From CAYLZN01 sp964387935 (GTDB taxonomy: Bacteria > Acidobacteriota > Vicinamibacteria > Vicinamibacterales > JAFNAJ01): 15,371 nucleotides of DNA. Made by a program: the position numbers and the translations under genes. Location of the stretch: assembly GCA_964387935.1 (NCBI GenBank), contig CAYLZN010000110.1, positions 1 to 15,371 on the forward strand. The letters are read 5' to 3'. Under the pieces are notes generated by a model. That model was given only the letters and a program-made list of their open reading frames with translations, had not been told where the DNA came from and made no database searches. Within the stretch, counting starts at the first letter, position 1. Each line of letters starts with the position of its first letter. Below are positions 6,325 through 13,751 of this stretch, piece by piece.

Positions 6325-7664
6325 CGTGCCTCCTGGCGGACCGCGGCTGCGGCCGCGCTGACTGCGGGGTCCGTGCCGAAGACCCGCGCGAAGATCGTCT
6401 CCACGTGCCGCAACTGGACGTCGAGATCGAAGCACCGCTCGATCTCGGCTGGCGGCAGGATCGAGGTGACCTCGGGGTCCGACAGCAGGAGGGTCTTGAA
6501 CGCCTGGCGCTCCGCGTCGCTGCGCATGGCGTTGCGCTGCACCCGCTCGTAGGCCTGCTCGCGGGAGAGCCCCCGCCGCGCGAGCTCGAGCAGGACCGTC
6601 CCGGAGAACACGACCCCTCGCGAGCGCGCCAGGTTCTCGGCCATGCGATCGGCGTGCACGACCATGCCGTCAGCGATCCGCGTGAAGCGCCTCAGCATGT
6701 GGTCGAGCCCGATGAAGCTGTCTGGCAGGATGACGCGCTCGACGGAGGAATGCGAGATGTCGCGTTCGTGCCAGAGCGCGACGTTCTCCAGCGCGGCCAT
6801 GGCGTTGGCGCGGATGAGGCGGGCGAGGCCGCAGACCTGCTCGCAGCCGACCGGGTTTCGTTTGTGGGGCATCGCGGAAGAGCCCTTCTGTCCCTTGCCG
6901 AAGGGCTCCTCGACCTCGCCGATTTCGGTCTTCTGCAGCCCGCGGATCTCCAGGGCGAACTTCTCGATCGAGGCGGCCGTGATGGCAAGGGCGGAGAGCA
7001 GCTCCGCGTGGCGATCGCGCTGCACGATCTGGTTCGAGACCGGCGCCGGCTCCAGGCCCAGCCTGGCGCAGACCCGTGCTTCGATCGAAGGATCGAGGTG
7101 CGCGAAGGTCCCCACCGCGCCGGAGATCTTCCCGACGGCCGTCACGCGACGGGCTCGCGTCACCCGCTCCACGGCCCGCCCCAGCTCGGCGTACCACAGC
7201 GCCAGCTTGACGCCGAACGTCATCGGCTCGGCGTGCACCCCGTGGGTCCGTCCGATCATCGCCGTCCGCTGATGCTCGATCGCGCGACGCGCCACCACGG
7301 CGCGCAGGGCCTGCAGGTCCTCGAGAACGAGGTCGCAGGCGTCCCGCATCTGCAGGGCCAGGCCGGTGTCGACCACGTCCGAGGACGTCAGACCGAAGTG
7401 CAGCCAGCGCGCGGCCGGCCCCACCCGCTCGGCCACGGCGGTGGTGAATGCAATGAGGTCGTGCTGAGTCGTCTGCTCGATCTCGTCGATGCGGGACACG
7501 TCGAACGCCGCCCTGGCCCGCAGTTCGCGGGCGGCGTCGGCCGGCACGACACCCACGTCGGCCAGCGCCTCGGTCGCGGCGAGTTCGACCTGCAGCCAGT
7601 AGTCGAAGCGCCGCTCCTCGCTCCAGAGGCGCCCCATGGCCGGGTGGGTATATCGCCGAATCAT
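6321..7664 (-). CDS. purB: adenylosuccinate lyase
   Basis: The 447-aa enzyme of the fumarase/aspartase superfamily releases fumarate twice in purine synthesis: from SAICAR (step 8) and from adenylosuccinate on the way to AMP. The family signature GSSAMPHKRNP is at 261-271 and carries the catalytic serine. H68 (QHD), TSSD (93-96) and H141 (GRTHGVHAEP) match the active-site histidines of the Bacillus-type enzyme. Length fits the shorter bacterial class. The ATG at 7664 has GGGGAG about 9 nt upstream, a usable ribosome site. It lies 30 nt after the peptidase gene and overlaps the next small gene by 4 nt. Confidence 0.97.
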   Translation of the reverse strand: MIRRYTHPAMGRLWSEERRFDYWLQVELAATEALADVGVVPADAARELRARAAFDVSRIDEIEQTTQHDLIAFTTAVAERVGPAARWLHFGLTSSDVVDTGLALQMRDACDLVLEDLQALRAVVARRAIEHQRTAMIGRTHGVHAEPMTFGVKLALWYAELGRAVERVTRARRVTAVGKISGAVGTFAHLDPSIEARVCARLGLEPAPVSNQIVQRDRHAELLSALAITAASIEKFALEIRGLQKTEIGEVEEPFGKGQKGSSAMPHKRNPVGCEQVCGLARLIRANAMAALENVALWHERDISHSSVERVILPDSFIGLDHMLRRFTRIADGMVVHADRMAENLARSRGVVFSGTVLLELARRGLSREQAYERVQRNAMRSDAERQAFKTLLLSDPEVTSILPPAEIERCFDLDVQLRHVETIFARVFGTDPAVSAAAAAVRQEAR

Positions 7665-7694
7665 GGCCGTCGCTCCCCGATCGCCACGCCAGCG

Positions 7695-8954
7695 TCAGTC
7701 CAGGTGCAGACGCACGGGGTCCACGCGCGGGACGCCCGGCGCGCCGAGCACCGTGCCTCCGAGTGATCCGTCGGCGAACAGGTCGGCGGCGACCCGCTGC
7801 ACGTCGGCGGCATGCACGCCTTCGATGCCCGCCAGCGTCTCGTCGAGCGTGAAGTGCTGGTCGAAGTAGATGTCCTGACGGGCCAGGTGAGTCATGCGGC
7901 TCGACGTGCTCTCCAGCGAGAGCATGAGATTGCCCTTCAGGTGGTCCTTGGCGCGGCGCAGCTCGCCCTCCGCCAGCGGTTGCCGTTTGAGCTGTCGGAG
8001 CTCCTCGACGATCAGGTCCACGACCTCCGGCACCGACTCGTTGGCGCACCCGGCGTACACCGTCAGCATCCCCGCATCGCGATAGGAGGCGACACCGCTG
8101 AAGACGGCGTACGCGAGGCCCCGCTTCTCCCTGATGTTCTGGAACAGGCGAGAGCTCATGGACCCGCCGAGCAGCGTATTGAGGATGTAGAGCGCGTAGC
8201 GGCCGTCGTGGTTCTGAGGGTACGCGTGCGTGCCGAGACAGATGTGACTCTGCTCGAGTTCCTTTTCCCGCGTCTGGAACGCCGGCCGCGCGGGCGGTGC
8301 TTCGTCGGGCAGGACGGCCCCCTTCCGCGTCACCCCCGCGAAGGTGGCGGAAATGAGGTCACGGAAGCGGGCGTGCTCGAGGTTGCCGGCAGCAGCCACC
8401 ACCAGGTGATCGGCCACGTAGGCACTGGCGAAGTAGTCGCGCAAGGCCGACTGCGTGAACGACTCGACGGTGTCGGGCGACCCCAGGATCGGGCGCCCGA
8501 GCGGGTGCCCCTCCCAGAACGACTGCGTGAAGATCTCGTGCACGAGGTCGTCCGGCGTATCCTCGACCATCTTGATTTCCTCGAGGATCACTTTCTTCTC
8601 GCGCTCGATGTCCTCCTCGGCGAAGGCCGGACGCAGGATGATGTCGGCCAGCACGTCCACCGCCAGGCCCAGGTGGTCGTCGAGCACCTTGATGTAGTAG
8701 CCGGCGTACTCCTTCGACGTGAAGGCGTCGAGCTGTCCCCCAATCGAGTCGATGGCCTGCGCGATGTCCTCGGCCGACCGGGTCGCCGTGCCCTTGAAGA
8801 GCATGTGCTCGACGAAATGGGCGATGCCCCCCTGTTCGACCGACTCGTGCCGCGACCCGCGGGTGAGCCACACCCCGATGCTGACGGAGCGCACGTGCGT
8901 CATGGCCTCGGTGACGAGGCGAAGGCCGTTGTCGAGAGTCTCACGGACGATCAT
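7695..8954 (-). CDS. M16 family zinc peptidase (processing-peptidase-like)
   Basis: The 419-aa product is a single-unit M16B peptidase, related to the mitochondrial processing peptidase beta subunit and Bacillus MlpA/YmxG. The inverted zinc motif HFVEH is intact at residues 46-50 and the third ligand E126 lies the expected 76 residues later, so it should be catalytically active. The C-terminal domain keeps the RLFQNIREKRGLAYAV region typical of the family. No signal peptide is seen, so it is likely cytoplasmic; the substrate is unknown. ATG 8954 gives the canonical start directly before the first strand (VRETLDNGLRLV). A GTG at 8978 would add 8 residues (FEPCRPP plus the start) and begins 6 nt after the rlmN stop, so it cannot be excluded. 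Confidence 0.93.
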   Translation of the reverse strand: MIVRETLDNGLRLVTEAMTHVRSVSIGVWLTRGSRHESVEQGGIAHFVEHMLFKGTATRSAEDIAQAIDSIGGQLDAFTSKEYAGYYIKVLDDHLGLAVDVLADIILRPAFAEEDIEREKKVILEEIKMVEDTPDDLVHEIFTQSFWEGHPLGRPILGSPDTVESFTQSALRDYFASAYVADHLVVAAAGNLEHARFRDLISATFAGVTRKGAVLPDEAPPARPAFQTREKELEQSHICLGTHAYPQNHDGRYALYILNTLLGGSMSSRLFQNIREKRGLAYAVFSGVASYRDAGMLTVYAGCANESVPEVVDLIVEELRQLKRQPLAEGELRRAKDHLKGNLMLSLESTSSRMTHLARQDIYFDQHFTLDETLAGIEGVHAADVQRVAADLFADGSLGGTVLGAPGVPRVDPVRLHLD

Positions 8955-8984
8955 GGGCGGGCGGCAGGGTTCGAACACCCGATG

Positions 8985-10061
8985 CTACATCAACTCCGCC
9001 ATCCGCTGCGCGGGCGAGCGCCGCGGCCCCTCGACGATGAGCTGACCGCAGGCCGCGCGGATGTCCCGCCCCCGGCTCTTCCGCACCAGCACGGTGACAC
9101 CGCGCCCGGCCAGGAATCGGGCGAACGCATTCACCCGGTCGTCCGACGGCCGGCGGAACGGGATGCCGGGCGCCTCGTTGAGGGGGATCAGGTTCACCTT
9201 GGCCCGCAGGCCGTCCAGCAGCTTCACGAGCCGCCGCGCGTCCGCCGGCGTGTCGTTCACCTCCTCGAGCAGCACGTACTCGAACGTGATGCGTTCCCGG
9301 CGCTTCACCGGGAACCTCCGGCAGGCGTCGATCAGGTCGGTCAGGCTGTACTTCCGGTTGACGGGAACGAGGCGGTCGCGCAGATCGTCGGTCGTCGCAT
9401 GCAGCGACACGGCGAGATTCGGCATGTACGGCTCGCTGGCGAGCCGCTCGAGCGCCGGCAGCACGCCGACGGTCGACAGCGTGACTCGCCGCGCCGGCAG
9501 GCCGAGACCCTCGCGCGTCGCCAGAATGCGCAGGGCCTTCATCGTCGCGTCGTAGTTGTGCAGCGGCTCGCCCATCCCCATGAGGACCAGGTTGAAGGCG
9601 GACCCGAGCAGGCCCTGGTCGAGGGCGAGTACCCGCACCTGCGCGACGACCTCCGCGGCCGTCAGGTTGCGGACGATGCCCATCTGACCCGTGAGGCAGA
9701 AGGCACAGCGCATCGCGCAGCCGACCTGCGTGGAGATGCAGAACGTCTGCGCCGGCGTGTCGGGAATGTAGACCGCCTCGATCCGCGCTCCGTCCGAGAG
9801 CCCCAGGAGGTACTTGGTGGTCCCATCCACGGAGACGTCTCGCGCCACGACGGCCGGCGTTGCCACCACCAGGTGCTCGCGCAACCGCTCTCGCAGCGCC
9901 TGCGAGAGGTCGGTCATCGCCTCGAAGGCGGTCGTGCCGCGCCGATGGATCCACGCGAAGACCTGGCGCGCGTGATAGGGCTCGACGCCCTGGGCGGCCA
10001 GGGCCCGCTCCAGCTCCGGCAGCTCCAGTCCGCCGAGGTCGCACACGACGTGGTCGATCAT
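8985..10061 (-). CDS. rlmN: 23S rRNA A2503 / tRNA A37 C2-methyltransferase
   Basis: The 358-aa radical-SAM enzyme methylates C2 of adenosine 2503 in 23S rRNA and, in E. coli, A37 of some tRNAs. The 4Fe-4S cluster motif C115-x3-C119-x2-C122 lies within QVGCAMRCAFCLTGQMG. GMGEPLHNY follows at about 162-170, and C338 (DIRAACGQ) corresponds to the cysteine that forms the covalent RNA intermediate. The N-terminal accessory domain (about 1-100) is present. The pattern favours RlmN rather than the resistance enzyme Cfr, given the core-operon context and the GQMGIVRNLT stretch. It begins 6 nt after mtaB, with GGGAG about 12 nt before the ATG. Confidence 0.95.
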   Translation of the reverse strand: MIDHVVCDLGGLELPELERALAAQGVEPYHARQVFAWIHRRGTTAFEAMTDLSQALRERLREHLVVATPAVVARDVSVDGTTKYLLGLSDGARIEAVYIPDTPAQTFCISTQVGCAMRCAFCLTGQMGIVRNLTAAEVVAQVRVLALDQGLLGSAFNLVLMGMGEPLHNYDATMKALRILATREGLGLPARRVTLSTVGVLPALERLASEPYMPNLAVSLHATTDDLRDRLVPVNRKYSLTDLIDACRRFPVKRRERITFEYVLLEEVNDTPADARRLVKLLDGLRAKVNLIPLNEAPGIPFRRPSDDRVNAFARFLAGRGVTVLVRKSRGRDIRAACGQLIVEGPRRSPAQRMAELM

Positions 10062-10067
10062 CGCCAG

Positions 10068-11342
10068 CTACTCCCGCTCGACAACGCCACGCATCGGCTC
10101 GCCCGCGCCGACGAGCCGCACACGCACGCGGCGGTTGGGGGGGACGCCGGGCGGGACGCGGACCTTCAGGTAGTTGTCGGTCACGACCAGCGTGCCGTCC
10201 CCGGTCGTCAGCCCGGGACGGACGCTGCCGACTGCCGCCGCCCGGAACCGGTCCGACAACGCTCGCCCGACCCGTCGCACCTCTTCGGTCCGCCTTCGCA
10301 CCACCGTACCATGAACCCGCCCGACCATGGAGGCCGCCTCGGTGCCCGGACGGTCCGAGTAGGGAAACACGTGGAGGTGTGTCAGCGGTGATCGTTCCAG
10401 CCACGCCAGCGCGAGCGCGTGGTCGTCGTCGGTCTCGCCTGGAAAGCCCACCAGGACATCGCTGCCAATCGAGGCCTCAGGCCAGCGCGCGCGCACGTTC
10501 CGCACGAGCTCGGCATAGGACGCGAGATCGTAGGGCCGACGCATCGCCCGGAGCAGCCGATCACTCGGGTGCTGGAGGGGCAGGTGGAAGTGCGGCGCGA
10601 ACTTCGGGCTCGACGCCAGCACCTCGCGCACGGCACGCGTGCAGTCTCGGGGCTCGAGTGAACTGACGCGCACGACCACTGGCGCTGGGTGCGCCGCGAC
10701 GGCAGCGAGCAGGTCGTCCAGGGCGGCCGGCGGCACGAGGTCCCGTCCCCACGCCCCGAGGTGCACGCCGGTCAACGCGATCTCCAGGTACCCGTCACGG
10801 GCGGCGCGATCGATCTCTGCGAGCACCTCCTCGAGAGAACGACTCCGGGAACGCCCGCGGGTGCGGGGAATGACGCAGAACGCGCACGGCTCGTCGCAGC
10901 CCGTCTGCACGCGCAGCGTCCACATCGTCCGTCCGCCCAGCCCTGGTGCGGGGTCTGCACCACACGGACCATCGCCCGGCGCGAGCGGCACGGTCACGTG
11001 GGGGCGAAGTTCGTGCAGGACCTCGCGTGCGAGGCCGTCCTTGGCGGGGTTGGGCACCGTGCGGACGACGGAGGGCAGCTCGCGGACCTCCGCCTCGGCC
11101 CTCGTGACGTAGCAGCCGGTCACGATGATCCGGGCGCGGGGATTGTCGCGGGCAAGCCGGCGGATCGCCTGCCGGGCCCCCTGGTCAGCGGTCGCGGTCA
11201 CCGAGCAGGTGTTGACGACGATGACGTCGGCGCGTTCGGGGTCCTCGGTGCGGAACCCGCTCGCGCGCAGGTCGCGCTCGAGCTCCAGCGAATCGGCCTG
11301 GTTGACGCGACAGCCAAAGGTGAACACGCAGTACCCGGCCAC
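10068..11342 (-). CDS. mtaB: tRNA (N6-threonylcarbamoyladenosine37-C2)-methylthiotransferase MtaB
   Basis: The 424-aa enzyme converts t6A37 to ms2t6A in ANN-decoding tRNAs, aiding codon reading. It has the three-part MiaB/MtaB layout: an N-terminal UPF0004 domain with C11 (FGCRVNQAD), C46 (NTCSVTATADQ) and C77 (TGCY) for an auxiliary cluster; a radical-SAM domain with C149-x3-C153-x2-C156 (TGCDEPCAFC); and a C-terminal TRAM domain of about 60 residues. FGCRVNQAD and NTCSVT favour MtaB over MiaB or RimO. The GTG start at 11342 is chosen because conserved sequence begins at once and it lies 19 nt after the purD stop. A longer reading frame to 11507 would overlap purD and adds only low-complexity Ala/Ser/Arg residues. 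Confidence 0.92.
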   Translation of the reverse strand: MAGYCVFTFGCRVNQADSLELERDLRASGFRTEDPERADVIVVNTCSVTATADQGARQAIRRLARDNPRARIIVTGCYVTRAEAEVRELPSVVRTVPNPAKDGLAREVLHELRPHVTVPLAPGDGPCGADPAPGLGGRTMWTLRVQTGCDEPCAFCVIPRTRGRSRSRSLEEVLAEIDRAARDGYLEIALTGVHLGAWGRDLVPPAALDDLLAAVAAHPAPVVVRVSSLEPRDCTRAVREVLASSPKFAPHFHLPLQHPSDRLLRAMRRPYDLASYAELVRNVRARWPEASIGSDVLVGFPGETDDDHALALAWLERSPLTHLHVFPYSDRPGTEAASMVGRVHGTVVRRRTEEVRRVGRALSDRFRAAAVGSVRPGLTTGDGTLVVTDNYLKVRVPPGVPPNRRVRVRLVGAGEPMRGVVERE

Positions 11343-11361
11343 GGCAGTGTCCCGCTCGGGG

Positions 11362-12636
11362 TCAGGGCGCGGCGAGCGCCTTGCGCCCGATGTCGCTCCG
11401 GAACTGGCAGCCGTCGAAGCTGATGCGCCCCACGCCCTCGTAGGCGCGCCGCATGGCTGCCTCGTAGCCGTCGCCACGACCGACCACGGTGAGCACGCGC
11501 CCTCCATCGGTCACGAGGCGCCCCTCCCTGATGGTGGTGGCCGCGTGGAACACGAGCACGTCGGGAACCGAGGCCGCAGCCTCGAGCCCCGTGATAGGCA
11601 TGCCCTTCACCACGTCCCCGGGATAGCCTCGCGAGGCCAGGACGACGCCCACCAGACACTGGGGGTGGAACCGGATCGCGGTACCGTCCAGTCGACCCGT
11701 GGCGGCATGCACGAGATGCCGTGCCAGCGGGCCGTCGATCGAGGGCAGCACGACCTGCGCCTCGGGATCGCCGAAGCGGACGTTGAACTCGACGACCGTC
11801 GGCCCGGAGGCCGTCATCATGAGACCGACGTACAGGAACCCCCGGAAGGGCTGGCCTTCGGCGGCCATCCCGGCCAGCACGGGTTCGACGATGTCGCGCT
11901 CGATGCGGGCGCGCGACGCCGCGTCGATCAGCACGCTTGGCGCGAAGGCCCCCATGCCGCCGGTGTTGGGGCCCTGGTCCCCGTCGAACACCCGCTTGTG
12001 GTCCTGGGCGGTCCCGATGAACACCCCCCGCCTGCCGTCACACAGGACGAAGAGCGACGCTTCCTGCCCCCGCAGGAATTCCTCGACCACGAGGCGCCGG
12101 CCGGCCTCGCCGAATTGGCCGCCAACCATGGCGGCCTCGATGGCGGCCTCCGCGGTGGCGGAGTCCTCGGCAACGACCACACCCTTGCCGGCTGCCAGGC
12201 CGTCCACCTTCAGGACGACGGGAAAACCGAACTCCGCGACCGCGCGCCGGGCGGCCTCCGGGCTGTCACAGGTGCGAAAGGCCGCCGTCGGCACGGCGTG
12301 GCGGGCCATGAAGGCCTTGGCGAAGGCCTTGCTGGTCTCCAGTTGCGCAGCTGCGCGGGTAGGCCCGAGGATGGGGAGGTTCGCCCGCTCGAACTGGTCG
12401 GCGAGACCGGCCGCGAGGGGAGCCTCCGGGCCGACGACCGTGAGAGCGACACGTTCCTGGCGCACCAGGGCCAGGAGGCCGTCGCCGTCCTGGGGCGCGA
12501 CCGGCACGGATCGGGCGGCCTGCGCCGTGCCCGGGTTGCCAGGCGCGCACAGGACCTCGGTGACGTCGCCGTCGCCGGCGAGCGCCCAGGCCAAGGCGTG
12601 CTCGCGGGCACCGGCGCCGACAACGAGGACCTTCAT
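11362..12636 (-). CDS. purD: phosphoribosylamine-glycine ligase (GAR synthetase)
   Basis: The 424-aa ATP-grasp ligase joins phosphoribosylamine and glycine, the second step of purine synthesis. The N-terminus is the typical VLVVGAGAREHALAW. ATP-grasp features include VVLKVDGLAAGKGVVVAE, the acidic VVEEFLRGQEAS region, HKRVFDGDQGPNTGGMGA (the family signature) and NVRFGDPEAQ near the metal site. Length equals the family norm. ATG 12636 begins exactly at the conserved N-terminus; an upstream in-frame extension to 12684 would add 16 unrelated residues over the promoter region. No Shine-Dalgarno is visible, so it may be translated from a very short leader. It is the first gene of the operon and is divergent from rpsU. 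Confidence 0.96.
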   Translation of the reverse strand: MKVLVVGAGAREHALAWALAGDGDVTEVLCAPGNPGTAQAARSVPVAPQDGDGLLALVRQERVALTVVGPEAPLAAGLADQFERANLPILGPTRAAAQLETSKAFAKAFMARHAVPTAAFRTCDSPEAARRAVAEFGFPVVLKVDGLAAGKGVVVAEDSATAEAAIEAAMVGGQFGEAGRRLVVEEFLRGQEASLFVLCDGRRGVFIGTAQDHKRVFDGDQGPNTGGMGAFAPSVLIDAASRARIERDIVEPVLAGMAAEGQPFRGFLYVGLMMTASGPTVVEFNVRFGDPEAQVVLPSIDGPLARHLVHAATGRLDGTAIRFHPQCLVGVVLASRGYPGDVVKGMPITGLEAAASVPDVLVFHAATTIREGRLVTDGGRVLTVVGRGDGYEAAMRRAYEGVGRISFDGCQFRSDIGRKALAAP

Positions 12637-12663
12637 AGAAGAGTGTGATAGCCTAACATATTC
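12632..12663. promoter_or_regulatory. overlapping divergent promoters of purD and rpsU (tentative)
   Basis: On the minus strand TAGGCT (12655-12650), preceded by TG one base away, resembles an extended -10 of high-GC bacteria and would start purD transcription only a few bases before its ATG. On the plus strand TTCATA (12632-12637) and TAACAT (12654-12659), 16 bp apart, could form a weak promoter for rpsU. The two -10 elements overlap, so the promoters may compete. Neither has a good -35, so confidence is low. Confidence 0.35.
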
Positions 12664-12703
12664 GACCCCTTGAAAAAGGGTCACCGTGGTGCCGTGATTC
12701 GGC
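12664..12703 (+). promoter_or_regulatory. hairpin-rich 5' leader of rpsU
   Basis: Three dyads follow each other between the promoter region and the S21 start. The first is GACCC-C-TT-GAAA-AAGGGTC (12664-12682), a stem with one bulged C and a GNRA-type GAAA tetraloop. The second is the palindrome CACCGTGGTG (12682-12691). The third is GCCG-tgatt-CGGC (12691-12703). They end 4 bases before the ribosome binding site. Many ribosomal protein operons carry such leaders that bind the protein product; that this one does is inference only. The short stems without a T-run argue against an intrinsic terminator. Confidence 0.5.
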
Positions 12704-12707
12704 CGTG

Positions 12708-12719
12708 AAGGGGGTGGAT
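12708..12719 (+). promoter_or_regulatory. ribosome binding site deciding the rpsU start
   Basis: AAGGGGGTGGAT closely follows the anti-Shine-Dalgarno complement AAGGAGGTGAT. It lies before the GTG at 12726 but inside the frame that would start at the GTG at 12705, so it supports the downstream start. Confidence 0.65.
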
Positions 12720-12725
12720 TCTCGC

Positions 12726-12923
12726 GTGGCTGAAGTGAAAGTGCAGGAGGGCGAGTCGATCGAGAGCGCGCTTCGCCGGTTCAAGCGGAAGGTGCAGCAG
12801 GAGGACATCATCAAGGACATCAAGAAGCACTCCTTCTACCTGAAGCCGGGAGACAAGCTCCGCGCCAAGCAGGCCCTCGCCCGGAAGCGAAGCCGGAAGA
12901 AGCAGCGACGGGAGATGGAGTAG
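12726..12923 (+). CDS. rpsU: 30S ribosomal protein S21
   Basis: The 65-aa protein of the small ribosomal subunit lies close to the 16S 3' end and helps translation initiation. After the start it reads AEVKVQEGESIESALRRFKRKV, the conserved S21 core, followed by a helix and a very basic C-terminal tail (ARKRSRKKQRRE). The GTG at 12726 is chosen because it gives the usual Acidobacteriota-like N-terminus and follows a good Shine-Dalgarno; the GTG at 12705 would add seven unconserved residues. The gene is divergent from purD and 16 nt before the zinc-ribbon gene. A small GGAGT/ACTCC dyad (12917-12934) spans the stop codon. Confidence 0.93.
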   Translation: MAEVKVQEGESIESALRRFKRKVQQEDIIKDIKKHSFYLKPGDKLRAKQALARKRSRKKQRREME

Positions 12924-12939
12924 CCCCCGACTCCCCGGC

Positions 12940-13248
12940 ATGGCCCAGATTGACAAGGCGTTGCGCTGCGTGGATTGCGGGGCGGCGTTTGTCTGGACGG
13001 CCGGGGAGCAGGCGTTTTTCGCGGAGAAGCAACTCGAGCACGAACCCCGCTACTGCCGGGCCTGCAAGGCGCGGCGACGGGGACGGGCGTCGGTGGCCCG
13101 GCCGCAGGGCGAAGGAGTCGAGACCGAAGCGGTCTGTTCTGCGTGCGGCCGGACGACCACGGTGCCGTTCCGGCCCGGCCCGGGACGCCCCGTCTTCTGT
13201 CGGATCTGCTTCCAGCGACGACGGACGCGAACGCCCGTGCGCCGTTGA
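12940..13248 (+). CDS. double zinc-ribbon protein (probable zinc-ribbon plus CxxC-x17-CxxC domain)
   Basis: This 102-aa protein has two four-cysteine modules. The first is C10-VD-C13 and C39-RA-C42, with FVWTAGEQAFFAEK between them, typical of the 'probable zinc-ribbon' family (zf_Tbcl-like). The second is C66-SA-C69, exactly 17 residues, then C87-RI-C90, with VPFRP and PVFCR, matching the CxxC-x17-CxxC domain seen in several phyla. Both ends are arginine-rich, and the C-terminus reads FQRRRTRTPVRR, suggesting binding to nucleic acid. The function is not known; a role in ribosome or RNA metabolism is only suggested by the rpsU neighbour 16 nt upstream. No clear Shine-Dalgarno is visible, so it may be translated by coupling to rpsU. 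Confidence 0.85.
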   Translation: MAQIDKALRCVDCGAAFVWTAGEQAFFAEKQLEHEPRYCRACKARRRGRASVARPQGEGVETEAVCSACGRTTTVPFRPGPGRPVFCRICFQRRRTRTPVRR

Positions 13249-13381
13249 CACCGGTGACGGGATGGGTGCGGCGGTAACGGGCCCGGGATCGGGCTGGCCT
13301 CGCCCGGTACGGATGTTGTAGGCTAAGCGGGTTTTTCGTCTGCTGGCGCCGCCGTGCGCCGCTGAACAAGGAGATTCGGCG
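13249..13381 (+). promoter_or_regulatory. intergenic region before the STAS gene, with a possible promoter and a clear ribosome site
   Basis: The 133-bp gap holds TAGGCT (13319-13324), the same hexamer seen upstream of purD, as a possible -10 without a recognisable -35. It also holds a strong Shine-Dalgarno AAGGAG (13368-13373), 8 nt before the ATG. No terminator with a stable stem and T-run is seen for the rpsU pair; the GGGTTTTT at 13329-13336 lacks a matching stem. Confidence 0.4.
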
Positions 13382-13720
13382 ATGGTGATCGAGGAACGAG
13401 TCGTCGGTGATGTGACCATCCTCGACCTCAAGGGCAAGATGACGCTCGGTGAGGGCGATGAGCTGCTGAAGGACAAGATCAACAGCCTTGTGAGTCAGGG
13501 TCACAAGAAGCTGCTGCTCAACCTCGAGGGCGTGCCCTACATCGATTCGGCCGGCCTCGGCGAAGTGGTTCGCGCCTATACGACGGTCAGCCGGCAGGGC
13601 GGCAAGCTGAAGCTGCTCAACCTGACCAAGCGCATCGAGGACCTCCTCACGATTACCAAGCTGATCACGGTATTCGAGGTCCACGACACCCAGGAGGCCG
13701 GGGTCAAGAGTTTCGCGTAG
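13382..13720 (+). CDS. STAS-domain anti-sigma factor antagonist (SpoIIAA-like)
   Basis: The 112-aa single-domain STAS protein resembles SpoIIAA and RsbV. Such proteins bind a kinase-type anti-sigma factor and free its sigma factor unless they are phosphorylated. The target serine lies in the conserved YIDSAGLGEVV motif (Ser56) at the start of the second helix, so the switch residue is intact. The length covers the whole domain. The ATG at 13382 follows a strong AAGGAG. No partner kinase, anti-sigma factor or sigma factor gene is in the window, so its target is unknown. It may be an orphan that works with a distant kinase or in polysaccharide regulation, given the next gene. Confidence 0.92.
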   Translation: MVIEERVVGDVTILDLKGKMTLGEGDELLKDKINSLVSQGHKKLLLNLEGVPYIDSAGLGEVVRAYTTVSRQGGKLKLLNLTKRIEDLLTITKLITVFEVHDTQEAGVKSFA

Positions 13721-13751
13721 GCGGAGTGGCCTCCCGGCCCTCCCACGTCCC

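Larger units (their letters stand above)
2920..12636 (-). other. apparent nine-gene operon: purD-mtaB-rlmN-M16 peptidase-purB-small membrane protein-purF-purM-purN
   Basis: Nine minus-strand genes follow one another with overlaps (purM/purN 8 nt, purB/small protein 4 nt) or short gaps (3 to about 56 nt). No promoter-sized gap or terminator is seen inside. Transcription would begin in the short region shared with rpsU and end within the convergent metallophosphoesterase gene. Five genes act in de novo IMP and AMP synthesis; purL, purQ, purS, purC, purE, purK and purH are not here and must lie elsewhere. Operon status is inferred from spacing only. Confidence 0.75.

Noticed and set aside
8963..8985. 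GGTTCGAAC, like the T-loop of a tRNA
   Set aside because: No acceptor stem, anticodon arm or D arm can be formed around it in either direction, and it sits at the start of the M16 peptidase gene.
7812..10391. 859-codon open frame on the plus strand
   Set aside because: It is antisense to the M16 peptidase and rlmN genes, both of which have full sets of family motifs, and it has no recognisable domain of its own.
11343..11507. N-terminal extension of mtaB into purD
   Set aside because: The added 55 residues are low-complexity, read out of frame from the 3' end of purD, and conserved MtaB sequence starts at the GTG at 11342.
12664..12682. Bidirectional terminator between purD and rpsU
   Set aside because: Both genes point away from it, so no transcript needs to end there, and no T-run follows the stem; a leader structure is the better reading.
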